Origin: Isoetes taiwanensis
Lineage: Eukaryota > Streptophyta > Lycopodiopsida > Isoetales > Isoetaceae
Direction of reading: 5' to 3'
DNA length: 64,000 nt
NCBI GenBank assembly: GCA_021234155.1
Contig: JAJEKV010000019.1
Coordinates: 2,548,697-2,612,696 of the forward strand
Part shown: piece by piece, positions 1 to 10,780 of the stretch
Numbering within the stretch: position 1 is the first letter of the stretch
Layout of the letters: each line of letters begins with the position of its first letter
Translations under genes and position numbers: made by a program
Notes under the pieces: model-generated
The model's input: only the letters and a program-made list of their open reading frames with translations
Database searches by the model: none
Told to the model about the DNA's origin: nothing

Positions 1-216
1 GGCATTCCGGCACAGAACCCAAGACCCTCCCATTTTAAAAAAGAAGATGTATATATATACCTTATCCTAGCAACCTCCCAACAAGGGATCTATATTTTAG
101 CTAGCAATGCAAAATCTCACCATGGGAATGAGTGTTTATATCTTACAAAATCTTGCATTTGAGCATCTTGCCATTTTGCATGCATCAAAAGCAAAAAGCA
201 AAGCATGATGACAATT
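1..216. other. Unassigned sequence at the left edge
   Basis: AT-rich sequence with a short TA run near position 50. It lies downstream of the minus-strand LINE endonuclease remnant and could be the rest of that element's ORF2. I see no recognisable coding or repeat signal in it. Confidence 0.3.
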
Positions 217-983
217 TTATCTACACTTAAATTTTGTACAATTAAGCAAAAACATGTCCGACCAGGTCGTCGCTACTGCAGAGACTCGTCTGAATGGAAT
301 TTCGGATGGTGGTCTGAAACTGAGTTGTCTTTGAGACACAACTGAGTGCCACAACTGCATCAGCATTCCAGTAAGCTCTATCCAGCCGAGAGCTTGCGTG
401 ACCCCCCACCAACTTGACCATTGCATCAAGTAAAGTCACCTTCACCATCAATCTCCAAGAGGTTGTAGTCATGGAGTAGACGAGGCCACTATTTGCATTC
501 AAAACCAGACACCACTGTAGAGGTAGCCCCCAACCGATCGGACTCCATTTCCACCATGCTAAGATCCCCAACGAGAAGCCATGAAATGTGGCAGCCCAAG
601 CTCAGCATCTTCCCTCTCAAGGAGGCCCACAGTGATGCTCTCTGATGGGGCCTGTTGTGGGCATAAACATCAATTAAACCATACTTAACCCCTTGTTCCT
701 GCCATACAATTAGGGCCCAACGACCAAAAGGATCAGCCTGAATGAGGATGATTGGCAAGGAAGGAAGTCATGCTATCACCATCCTTGCACTGGCAGAATA
801 AGCTGCTGCGATAAGGGCATTAAACCTTCGACCAATCATGTCTGCAAGCTTTGATACGTCTCCCTTACGATACTTATGCTCTTGAAGACATACAAACTCA
901 GCATCCAATCTAGATAAGTAGAAAGAAATGCGACTCCACTTGGGGGGGAGGGGGGGAGGGAGGCTACCCCCTGAACATTCCAT
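217..983 (-). mobile_element. LINE ORF2 endonuclease remnant
   Basis: Minus-strand fragments in several frames read like the apurinic endonuclease of plant L1-type LINEs. At 768-983 the segment containing CLQEHK matches the N-terminal strand carrying the catalytic Glu. At 489-758, GLIDVYAHNRPHQRASLW followed by LVGDLSMVEMESDR matches the family pattern (VYAP..., then GDFN). At 242-429, SRLDRAYW matches the C-terminal part. Several frameshifts and stops make it non-functional. No reverse transcriptase follows before the window edge. The same endonuclease type recurs at 17,515-18,470, so this is a repeated family here. The ORF1 of the same element lies at 1,199-2,170. Confidence 0.75.
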
Positions 984-1198
984 GAAATTAACCGCATTGA
1001 CCTTGTGATGGGGCCAATTCAGATGAGACCGCTAGTGTCTTAAGGGACTTTGAGGATATCTCCTGAGCATCTGACATGGCAGTAACCTCATCAACCACCC
1101 ACTAAAGTGGATCAAAGCATCCACAATGGGATGTTTTGGAAGGAGCAGAGCTACATGAAATTGGAACTGAGGGCTGGGATGCAGAGGAGTTAGATCCC

Positions 1199-2170
1199 TT
1201 AGCTGATTTTTGTAGCCGATAGATATTTTGGTGGTGGGTGGATGCCATGCCGATCAATGTCCATGTACTGTCCACGAGCCTCTTCAGTTTGCTCTTGCGA
1301 TCTCTGAATTTTTGCCAGTCTCAACATTTGGTGATCCAGAGACTGAGGTGAGGGAGCTGCAACTGGACGAGAAGGAGGGACAGTCACAGGGGTGTGAGAG
1401 ATATCCATTGAGGTGGGAGCTGACCTAGGAGCATGGAATTCCGGAGGAGCAGATGGAGGACCCTGTTGGTGAAGCTTGCGATATTGAGCAAAGAGAGGGG
1501 CCTCATGAAACATGAGAGCTAGCTCAGGACCATTCAACAAGGACAACTTAAATGGAAAGAACATGGGTCCACTCTGGACAACAATGGTTTGGGGCAAATC
1601 AAGATGAATGGGCCTTGCAACACAAATCTTAGTGATGCCATTGGTCATGTAGTGTTGCAAATGGAGTCCAATCTCATTAGCAATGGCAGAAATGAACTTG
1701 GAATCCTGTAGTTCTGGAGGGAAATCTTCAATAGCAAATCAGAGGGGGGCATGTAAGGCATATGGCTTAGCTGGAAAGGATTCAGGAACATGCAGCTGAT
1801 AGAGCAAGAAGTGTTTCCAAAGAGGATCGACACCTCATTCTATGAGTTGAGCAGCCGGCTCAGGAGATTCAGACATCAAAAGAAAGCAACGTTGATCTTT
1901 TGCCACAAGGTTGAGAGGTTCATAAGCAGGAAGCCCTAGTTTATGAAGGTGCCCAGACAGCCAAGATCCCACGCGCTTCAAATCCAAGAAAGGGCCAGTG
2001 AAGTGGCAGACACAACCAACTGCTCCACATGTCATCGATGATCTTCATGGCTAATCTGCACCACTGGAGCCCCAAAACGCTCAAAAGTTGCCTTGTGTAC
2101 TCTTGAACCTCATAAAAGATTTCTTCTGATGAGAAGTCTTGCTTGGCTTGCAATTGCTGGAGATAGAACA
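1199..2170 (-). mobile_element. LINE ORF1 (DUF4283-like) C-terminal part
   Basis: Minus-strand ORFs at 1,835-2,035 and 1,199-1,660 give a gag-like ORF1. The segment RVGSWLSGHLHKLGLP...CFLLM aligns by eye with RVGGWLQPHFNHVGILP...FFLLM at 19,305-19,514, another LINE in this window. After it comes a Pro/Ser-rich tail (1,199-1,450). This is the pattern of the DUF4283-like RNA-binding region followed by a low-complexity linker. The frame is broken around 1,660-1,835 and 2,035. It continues leftward into the endonuclease remnant. The N-terminal part seems to lie beyond the inserted segment, at 5,530-6,570. Confidence 0.7.
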
Positions 2171-2662
2171 CAAAACAAAGTTTAAAATGAAACGCACTTA
2201 TTTGTTCCAAACGCACTTTAAAAGGAATCTTCAAAAGATTCCCTAAAATTCCCTAAAAAAGGTCCCTTTTCGAGGTAAATTTGTCACAAGTGTGACAATT
2301 TGAATATTTTAGGTACTATTTTTGAGGGGTTAATTCAACTTAGCTTCCATGCAAAATTGTTTGATACCCCTTTTTAGCCCCCTAGTTTGGTATGAAAAAT
2401 TGTAGCAATTTCAGAAACTAAAAAAAAATAGACATTGAAAAAAACATTAAGTGCACTAGAGCGACAAAAGAGCCTGCATTCAGAGTTTTTGAAATCACTA
2501 CAAATTTTTGAACATAATTGTACAAAATGTAGTAGATTTGACATTTTAAACAAAGTTACACTTTGCGGCTAGTTCATGATGCATGTTATTGTCTGACCAT
2601 CCAGAGCTATTCGTGTTTACCCAACCCATGCAACTTGTTCGTAGGTTTTATTTTTTCCAAAC

Positions 2663-2894
2663 GGTATAAATTTATACCAAAGGGAAGCTCAGGAGGCATT
2701 GCACCAAATGACATAAATTTATACAACGTGAGCTCGGCCGGTATAAATTTATACCGCCAGTGAGCTCAAGCGGTATAAATTTATACCGCCAGTGAACTCG
2801 AGTGGTATAAATTTATACCGCGAGTGAGCTCAAGCGGTATAAGTTTATACAATCTTCCCACATGAAAATGTTGGGAGCAGTATAAATTTATACC
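2663..2894. repeat. Array of a 16-bp palindrome with 32-bp period
   Basis: The perfect palindrome GGTATAAATTTATACC occurs at 2,663, 2,740, 2,772 and 2,804. Slightly changed copies lie at 2,712, 2,836 and 2,879. The four copies from 2,740 to 2,836 are spaced exactly 32 bp apart, with linkers close to GCCAGTGAGCTCAAGC. A further perfect copy lies alone at 3,089-3,104. Function is unknown. The symmetry would suit a dimeric DNA-binding protein or a transposon subterminal repeat. Confidence 0.85.
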
Positions 2895-3269
2895 GATTTT
2901 TTTTTTTATAAAGGAAGTCACGGTGTACATTTATACTACGAGCTCTCATGAAAAACATTTCGTTATAAATTTCATACATTATAATACAAGAAAATTCTAG
3001 TATATGGAACTTTTATTATGGTTATAACTTGACAATCCATGGATATAACATGATTTCGCCTGGCTAAAACATGGCAGATGCTTTTGACGGTATAAATTTA
3101 TACCGGAGCTAGGAAAACTTGGTGTGAGAAAAAATTTAGGGTTGTAATTATCTAACGATCTAGGTGTTTGTTGGTGCGGCAAGAGTTTCTTAATGATGCA
3201 ACAGGTTTGTTTCTTAGTGATTTTTTTTTTAGGGCTTTACTTTGTTATTCCGGCCAGCTTCTTTGTCTA

Positions 3270-3560
3270 GTTTTTCACAGGTCGAATGGGTTTTCATAGG
3301 GCGAATGGGTTTTCACAGGTCGCATGCAAACAGGTTCTTACACATGTCGAATGGGTTTTGATCTAAGTCGAATGGGTTTTCACACATGTTTTCACACAGG
3401 TCGAATCCTTCCAGGTCGAAACCTTCCAGGTCAAATCACACAGGTTTTGAATCCTTGCAGGTCAAATTCAGGCTGAATCAGGTTCTCCAAGTCGAATCCA
3501 TTGTCCAGGTCGAATCCAGGCTGAATCAGGTGCTTTAAGGCATGGTCTGAATCATAGCAG
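3270..3560. repeat. Degenerate repeats containing GGTCGAAT
   Basis: About ten loosely spaced copies of a motif like CAGGTCGAATGGGTTTTCAC drift into CAGGTCGAATCC and CAGGCTGAATCAGG towards the right. The spacing is irregular, typically 15-35 bp. No open frame runs through it. Confidence 0.6.
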
Positions 3561-3604
3561 ATATAGTCGAATAGCTTTTGATGGTTTTGAATGTGTTTTC
3601 ACAG

Positions 3605-3700
3605 CAGATATCCCACTTGGTGCGCTACGAAATACTCCAAGTCATAAATCACATCAGATATCCCACTTGGTGCGCTACAAAATACTCCAGGTCAGAAATT
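3605..3700. repeat. Two-copy 50-bp tandem duplication
   Basis: The segment starting CAGATATCCCACTTGGTGCG appears at 3,605 and again at 3,655 with only a few differences. Confidence 0.8.
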
Positions 3701-3891
3701 TTTCAAGTTCCAGATCATAGAGAGTTTCCAAATCATAAAAGTACTCTCAAGTTTTAGATGATACACGCAGCCTTTGCTTTGCTTTTTACAATCGTTGAAT
3801 CATTTCGTTGGTTTGTACTCCGTCATTGGACAAATACTTGTTGAGTTTCAAGAAATATAAAGCTTGTTGGACGGATTAGACAGATGGGAGG

Positions 3892-4209
3892 TTGGAAATT
3901 TGCCACAATTTGATGGATTTATCCACATCAAATCACTTGGTATTTGTTTCAAAACGGCATGCATTCAGAACAATTTTTATCACGATTCACAGACTAGTTG
4001 GAAATAGTGCAGGTCCAAATCCATGGCAGATACTAGACTCCCTGGGACAAGACTGTGCAAGCCTAGCTTATTCACAAGAAGTTATGATGAATGCTTTAGG
4101 GACTTTGCAGCGCCTTCTTTTGCTAAAGATGACACTGGCTAATGGAATGTGGAAATTAATATGGCATCCTTTCCAGAAGGATCTATTGTCTATTCTATTC
4201 TATTCATAA
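3892..4209 (+). other. Open frame of doubtful coding value
   Basis: A 105-codon frame lies in the middle of the candidate TIR element. I recognise no domain. It has no signal peptide or repeated motif, and its base composition is like that of the surrounding DNA. It could be chance or a remnant of captured coding sequence. Confidence 0.15.
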
Positions 4210-4655
4210 TGTTTTGCCTCTTCTGCCTCTTAATGTGCATGAGTCAAAGCAGCATGGCAAAGTGTTTGCATTCAGATGCATGTAGTCCAGCTTCTCTCAT
4301 TTCTAATGGACCTTGATTATGGAAATAAGATGCAGCATGACTTAGCCTTTTTAAGATCTGTAATCATGTCTATTTAAGAGCCATAATCCATGATTATGGT
4401 CTATTTTAAAATCTGTAATTCATATCTAGTAGATCATTATAAAATACAGAATAGTCCAGAACATGCCTGCCTTTAACACAAGCTGAATGCAGGTGCAAGA
4501 CAGTTGGTAGTAAACGATTTTTCTTGTAACTTCAGCATTCATGCTGTTTGTAGAAAATCATTTTCCAGTAGTTTCAACAGTAAATGAAATTGCAAGTAGA
4601 AGGTACACATTATTCAAGTTCAGCAATATTTCATCCTATAATAGCATTGTACTCT

Positions 4656-4756
4656 CCTGGTAATGGAATTATTAAGTTTGTGTTTGGGCAAAGATTAAAT
4701 GTGCCCTGGTAATAGAATTATTACGTTTGTATTTGGGCAAAAATTAAATGTGCCCT
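4656..4756. repeat. Two-copy 49-bp tandem duplication
   Basis: CCTGGTAAT(G/A)GAATTATTA plus the following 30 bases occurs at 4,656 and 4,705 with a few substitutions. Confidence 0.75.
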
Positions 4757-4973
4757 TGAACATATTACTGAGCAAAAAAGACTCGTATGAGCAATGAACA
4801 TATATGAACTCTGGTTGTAATCTGTTTATAAATTTTAGTCAATAGTTAAAGGTACATTTGGCTACCTACTTAAATATTAGTCAGAATAAGTAAAGATATG
4901 GAATATCCAAAATGCACTAAAGGTTCTTTCTAAGCATAAGACATATCAGTTTACATGCAATCCCAGTTTGGAA

Positions 4974-5109
4974 TGCATTTGTGTTATCTATCAAATGTTT
5001 TCATGACTTTAATTAATGAAGGCATATAATACATGGAACTGGGATTGCATTTGTGTTACCTATCAAATGTTTTCATGACTTTAATTAATGAAGGCATATA
5101 ATACATGGT
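4974..5109. repeat. Two-copy 72-bp tandem duplication
   Basis: The segment from TGCATTTGTGTTA(T/C)CTATC to the sequence ATACATGG is present at 4,974 and 5,046. The copies are almost identical, which suggests a recent duplication. Confidence 0.85.
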
Positions 5110-5486
5110 TTTACTATTGTAACGCAATTTAGGAATTGTTTTTTTTTCCAAATATTATGATTTAATGGTTGAACAAATGATTCAATGGTTAGACATTAGA
5201 TAGTTTGTAGGTCAACTATGAGTTTAGCCAAATTGGTTGTGAAATAAAAAAATTGCGGTAAAGCCAACACAAATGTTTTCAGGGACAAGGTGCAAGCATC
5301 TAATTTCTTCACATGAATTTGCCCCTAAAATGGAATATTTTTATTTTTTGTTTTGTCTCAAACGTTAAGGCTTCCTAAAATGGTTGTTTTCATGAGCACT
5401 TTTGTAAATATTTTGACCTAAGATACTGAATGTGTCATTTTTAAGGGCATTTTAGAGTTTTGTAAATTTTCAGAAGGAATCTTTCA

Positions 5487-5513
5487 AACGCACTTCTTAA
5501 ATAAGTGCGTTTC
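5487..5513. repeat. Short hairpin at the right inverted end
   Basis: AAACGCACTT, a 7-base spacer, then AAGTGCGTTT form a perfect 10-bp stem. The same sequence is part of the inverted end shared with position about 2,190, where the AAACGCACTT element is a direct rather than inverted pair. Confidence 0.7.
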
Positions 5514-5529
5514 AATTTAAACATTGTTA

Positions 5530-6573
5530 CAACTTCTTTCCTGTTATTATCCACCATGGTGGTAATGGCTTCTGAGACATGGGCTGAGGTGGCGGGAGTC
5601 GCTAAGCCCTTGCAAAGCCACTCAGAAAACCGCACACCTGTAACTCGAGCCATTGTGTCAGATGATCTCCAAGGTGAGGTCGATGCAATCGGGGGGTGGA
5701 AGAGGATGTCACCCCAGGCTGCCGCGGGGAAAGAGGGGGAAACTCCTCATGCCCTGAGGAACATCCAACGTGTGTTGGACGTACCACTTGCCCTGCGGGT
5801 ACACCAGTTTGTGTAGGTTGCACCACCATTCGAGCACTACCTCCACGAGTTGTCTGCGCCAAGGAACTTCCAATCTATGTTGAGATGTTGCCTGTGCAAC
5901 ACTATTAGGTGCAATTTGTCCAGAGGAGCCCTCTACAGGCACATGAGATCTCAACTGACATGAGGGACCTCCAACATGTGTTGGAGGTGCTGCTAGCCCA
6001 GAAGCAACTTTAGCAGACAAAGAGAGTCTTGCATGACCCACAGAACTTCCAATGAGTGTTGGATGTGCTAATTGGCCATAGCACGCCATCTGACCCGAGG
6101 AAACTCCAATGTGCATTGGAGGTGCGACACTCTCCGAAGAGTTTCCCAATGACACATGTTCAACACGTCTTCCAGTCTCACCAGACGTATGGGTAGAAGC
6201 GTGAACTGTAGTCGAGGAAAGCACAATTGGAATAGAAACTAGAACAAGTAACTGAGAAGAGGAGAGAGCTGGATCTCCTGTCTCAATTGAGGCGGCCCCA
6301 CTCATGCCATTAAAAGACATGTTGGGCAACATTAAAGGATTGAGGCGCACCGAAGAAACCAACCTCTCAGGAGACGAAAGAGCACCCTCGCGAGCCATTT
6401 TGTGTGCATCACGTACATTTATTCTGAGAGAATATGCAGCATATTCTTGTCCAATTCCACCATGTACTATAGTAGAACTTTTTGGCGGGCTGCGACTGGA
6501 TCTTGTCATCTCCACCAAAAGGTGGGCCGACGGTTCAGAGCTGAACAATCCTTCCCAACAGGCCAATATTTGA
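5530..6573 (-). mobile_element. Probable LINE ORF1 N-terminal part with PTHVG-type repeats
   Basis: A 285-codon minus-strand frame (5,709-6,566) is Ser/Pro-rich. It carries imperfect repeats such as PPMHIGVSSGQ, HPTLIGSSVGH and PPTHVGGPSCQ. Two more (PTQTGVPAGQ, PTHVGCSSGH) lie in an adjacent frame after a frameshift near 5,800. At the DNA level each repeat carries a near-palindromic core close to CCAACATGTGTTGG. The low-complexity start and position match the N-terminal part of the LINE ORF1 seen at 25,936-26,590. I infer that it is the 5' half of the LINE continuing at 2,170. Similarity is weak, so this could instead be an unrelated repetitive protein. Confidence 0.45.
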
Positions 6574-6608
6574 AAATATTAAGCAGTACTAGATGGAGTG
6601 TTGAAAGA

Positions 6609-6850
6609 GCTTTCCAACAAGCCTAAATACGCCCAAAACTGCCACCAGATGCAGAAGTTATGGCCAAAAGAAAATTGCAGCCAAACCCTGGGACTGCCAG
6701 GCGGATTCTTTCCATGAAAACAGAAGAATCAGCATACAAATCATACATCGACGGAAAGGTCATGCAAGGAGCTTTCCAACAAGCCCAAGAACACCGAAAT
6801 CTGACACTGGAATCCCGAGTTATGGGCAAAAAGAGGTGGGCTGAAACCCT
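6609..6850. repeat. Duplicated segment of about 80 bp, 160 bp apart
   Basis: GAGCTTTCCAACAAGCC, then about 40 diverged bases, GTTATGG(C/G)CAAAA and ending in AAACCCT, occurs at 6,609-6,693 and 6,770-6,852. The spacing of internal motifs is kept. It may be part of a retroelement 3' region. Confidence 0.65.
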
Positions 6851-6920
6851 AAGCGCCATCATGAGCGCCTCATATCTTTAAATAAAATCGTGTTGTAGTT
6901 AATAAATTTGCATGAACAAT
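6838..6920. repeat. Repeat end shared with 15,038-15,112
   Basis: The block containing AAATAAAATCG(T/C)GTTGT and ending in TTTGCATGA is present here and at 15,038-15,112. Both follow a GCGCC-containing motif. This marks a dispersed repeat, type unknown. Confidence 0.55.
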
Positions 6921-8941
6921 GCCCTTGAAGTATAATATAGGACACGTCCCAATGTAACACAATTCTAGCATATGCAATGAACCTTAATCTTCTCTTCAAT
7001 GTTTGCCGTTACAAATAATTATATCATTTACAAAAAAGTTATTTGTCCTTTAAGAATTAGGACGACCCAACATGTAGTAATAAGAAATGCAATAAGTATT
7101 TGAGATAACTTTCACAACGAAGAGAAGGATAGAAAAGAGGCAATCACTAATATGTAGAAATAAAAAATGTAATAACTACCTTGAGCGAACTTCCATTACC
7201 AAGAGAAGGATGCAGTCTCTCCCTCCAGGCATGAAAAAAACATTTGGGATTTATATATGGATTGGATGACTGGCAATGTTTCAGTGTTGGTTTCTCGATG
7301 TTTCATTTTCAGTGTTTCAGTGTTTCTTGATTTTTCTTCTGCTTCCAAAGCAACATCTGTTCATGACTCTCAAGTTACAAACATTTGGCCAGGATTGAAG
7401 GAAAGATGCTTGACTTCTCATTTACAGGTTCCCAACATTTAATGAACCAAAACATTGCCCAACAACGCTGGACACCATTTCTAGTTTAGAAAGAAAAAAA
7501 AGGACTATCAATCTATAGAAGAATTTTCATTAGTGCACTGCAAGTTTAAAGAAAGAGTTTCCTAATGATGCATCATCTGTTTTTGTTGCATCTATCATTT
7601 GCTCACAAAACTGGTTAAAAAGCAAAAGGTCTAGACAACCCTTTGCGCATCTTAGTTCCACCAATGCGTGGTTGTGTCTTAGCCCTTTCCTCCATGCTTT
7701 TTTAATCATAAAATGGGTAAATAGACACTTGGAGATTGTTTCAATCTGATGCTCTATAAGAACATACATCTAGTTTTATTCCCGCTCTCTCAATGGTGCA
7801 ACCATCCTTGAAAGAAGACTCTTTAGACTGGTCGAATGCTTCACGTTGCTCAGAAAGGTCAAACTATAACTTGAGAGGTGCCATCATGATCATTTTGTCA
7901 AGAAATTCTACAAATTCTAATTATGCCAGTTATAGATAGATAGATTCATAGATAGACAGAATATGCAATGTCCATGGGACACAACCTCCTGGCTAGTTCA
8001 TGGTGGAATTAAATAACCTTAATGCTATTCGATATCTTAAAAATAATAAGCAAGTAGTTGACCACAAAAAATGCACTTATTTTTGAACGAGTGGAGGACA
8101 TGTACAACGACACATAGCATTTCATCTTTTCTTGTTTGAATTTGCCGCTAATATGGATGAGCAACAATGTCCACTGACCTAATTTCGTGGCCCATCCAGT
8201 ACTGCAGGAAACGATCCAACATCGCAAAGCGAAAAAGATGTTTCAAAAAGGATAATTCAGCTATAGTCTCGTCACAAGGTTGGGTTTTCTAACGTTTGAA
8301 CTAGTTGTTGAAGGATTTTTTTCTTTTAAATGACACAGCATGCCTGCCGGCATCGCATTTTATTCAACTGACAAATTTCTTTTGGCAAAAGGTCACTATG
8401 TCAACTTATAAAAATAACTCAATTGGACTCGGCACTGAACTTGCTTATTATTGTTATTATTCATTTAGATAAGCATGATGGATGGTGATCCTTTTGAAGA
8501 TATGGATCAGCAACTTCTAAACGATTTAGTTAGATAATTATGGTGGATGATGGTACCCTTTTGAAGATCTAGATCTTAACACTAGAGGATAAATACGGGA
8601 ATGTCCAAGTTTGGACCTGACTATGGTAGTAATGTGCAATGCACAGTGATGAGAAATTTATGGCGATGACCATTGATTTCTCTTTTCTTTTTTATTTCAG
8701 TAACATAAATTGCTTGTCATAGCAAATAAGAATTTTTTTTTTACCTCATTCTGTTACCTCTATAACTGGGTCATGCCAGTCTTTTATTGAAATAAGCTTC
8801 TAGGGGCTCTTCTAACATACATTCTCTTCCAGCTCCTATCTCAAGTATGCGAATTCTCCTTAAAAATCGTCGTTCCATTTACTTGTCTGCCCTTTAAGTA
8901 TAGTAATGCTTAATCTCCATGTGTCTGTCTGTTATTGGCAG
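6921..8941. other. AT-rich DNA without a recognisable gene, upstream of the DUF72 exons
   Basis: No domain or known repeat recognised. Because the first visible DUF72 exon begins after an intron acceptor at 8,941, the missing 5' exon could lie in this stretch or further left. I could not identify it. A short plus-strand frame at 7,257-7,442 ends near a possible acceptor-like TTTACAG but shows no known motif. Confidence 0.4.
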
Positions 8942-10350
8942 CAAAGGCAGTCACCCAGTCAGAGGCAAAAGTAAAGGTTGAACATATCAGTCAAACAAGA
9001 CATACACTGGAATCTGAAGCGAAAGAAATAGAACATGTTAATACCTCTATCCAAGAGTTGATATGTAGTGGCAAACCATGGATGCCACCGGAAGATTCAA
9101 GGGAAGGAAGAGGAAAATTAAGGATAGGAACATCTGGGTATGTATATAACCACTGGAAAAAAGTTGTATATCCAAAGGGGGTGCAGCAAAAGGACTGGTT
9201 TAGGCTATACTCTTTCCTCTTTGATACAGTTGAAATCAACAACACATTCTATCGCCTGCCTAAATCCGAGGTCTTCCAAAGCTGGCATGATCAAGCACCT
9301 CCAGGGTTTTGCTATGCGCTCAAGTACAGCAGGTTTAGTTTCTTGCCTTGCTCAAAGTTCATGGCGCACCTTACCTTCTGGTGAGATAATTTTGCATCAT
9401 CTCTAAGTTTTTTGTTTGGATTTAGATTTGGAACACACATGAAACGGCTGAAAGATCCAGAGGGACATGTCCATCTTTTTGTTGAACGGGTACTGCCTCT
9501 AGCAGAATTTATTGGTCCGATCCTTGTGCAGGTACAACCCATGGCTTCAAAGTGGTATATTTATGTGGGAATCCAGTCAAGAAGTTCATGTTTTGTGCGT
9601 TCCCTGATTTAACATGTAGGAAATATTAGTTAAGTCTAAAAGTTTGCTACTAGGCCTTCAAATTGTTGGAAATGTTATGGAGTTTATGTATAGCAACACA
9701 ATTATTTAGCTATTTGTTGCTGTGCGTTTACCTCATGAAATGGTCAAACTCACCTCTGAAATAACAATTATTTTTCCGATTTTGCATAGGCAAGGAGAAT
9801 GACCATTCATGCATTTCTTTTTAACCAATTCTTTATTGCGTCCCTTGTTTTGTAGCTTCCACCAAAGTTTGAAGTGAACATTGAACGTTTGAAATCATTT
9901 CTTGAGCTGATCCCTTGTGGACAACGTTGGGCTGTTGAAGTGAGAGACCCAAGGTGGCTCTGTGATGATATATACAAACTTTTAAGCAACAAAAATATTG
10001 CCTTGTGCATTCATGATCACAAGGATATTCCTTTCTGTCACCCAAAAGTAAGTATGTTTTACCATGAGATCCGAAGTTTGTTTTCTTGCTTGTATGAGAA
10101 AAAAGGAGCTATGTGTTTAATGAGTTATCCTCCTGCAATACAGGTTGTTACAGCAGATTGGGTGTACCTTCGTTTCCATGGGTATGACTATCGAAACATG
10201 TACACTAACATTGAACTACAACAGCATGCTATGTGGATTATTGATCAACTCGATAAAGGTGTAAATGTTTATGCGTACTTCAACAATGATACTTCTGGAT
10301 ATGCTGTATTTAATGCTCTCACTTTACGTGATATGATTCTGAAAAATTGA
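8942..10350 (+). CDS. DUF72 (YecE-like) protein, four visible exons, 5' end missing
   Basis: Exons are 8,942-9,332, 9,426-9,531, 9,856-10,047 and 10,144-10,350, with stop TGA at 10,348. All three introns have GT-AG borders and splicing keeps one frame through about 298 codons. The first visible exon begins after a TTATTGGCAG acceptor inside a codon, so at least one upstream exon, perhaps with an organelle-targeting sequence, is absent. Family landmarks appear in order: RIGTSGYVYNHWKKVVYPKG, VEINNTFYRLP, the FCYALKYSRF strand, THMKRL, WAVEVRDPRW and VYLRFHG, then YAYFNND at the C-terminal end. The family has a TIM-barrel fold; its biochemical role is not established. No frameshift or stop suggests a live gene. 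A conserved DUF72 protein is sure; its function is unknown. Confidence 0.9.
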
Positions 10351-10715
10351 AGTGCTGTGGAAATTGGTTGTGGCAAGTTTGGCTTGTATATGAAAGGTTA
10401 AGAAACCACTGTAAAAGTGGATTTTTCTCTGCTCATTGGATTAATGCATGATGCAGGCCTTCACCTGTTTATCAACCATGAGACATGGGTAGATTATGCT
10501 TTGGCTACATTCTTTCATGACTAATCATTTTGTTGCTCCACATCAAGGCAATTGCTGAGTCGGAGTTGCTTCTGACTTGCTTTGTTCTTTGGCTTGTTAT
10601 ACCAAAGCTCATGCCTTCAACATGATTTCCACATTTGATAGGCCATACCTATCAAATGTTTTGAAGTGTGTTCTAAGGATTTGGCGACAGGAGATACCAT
10701 CTGGAACGGTTTGCC

Positions 10716-10721
10716 AATAAA
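10716..10721 (+). terminator. Possible polyadenylation signal of the DUF72 gene
   Basis: AATAAA lies about 365 bases after the stop codon, inside otherwise non-coding sequence and before the MITE cluster. Confidence 0.4.
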
Positions 10722-10780
10722 TGCTCTGATTGTCATTCATGCTTATTTATCAGTCCATTTATTTTGATGTGTTTCATTTA

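Larger units (their letters stand above)
2170..5530. mobile_element. Candidate TIR element without transposase, inserted in the LINE
   Basis: The two ends carry inverted copies of a sequence containing GAAACGCACTTATTT (left near 2,188-2,205, right near 5,493-5,515). They match at about 24 of 25 positions in the core. LINE-like minus-strand coding lies outside both ends, consistent with an insertion that split ORF1. Inside are palindrome arrays and several short tandem duplications. I see no transposase, so it would be non-autonomous. I could not find a clean target-site duplication, so the boundaries are approximate and the interpretation is inference. Confidence 0.4.

Noticed and set aside
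2663-2894. Palindrome array resembling a CRISPR array
   Set aside because: The linkers are themselves repeats, not unique spacers. The period is 32 bp in total, the host is a plant, and no cas genes are near.
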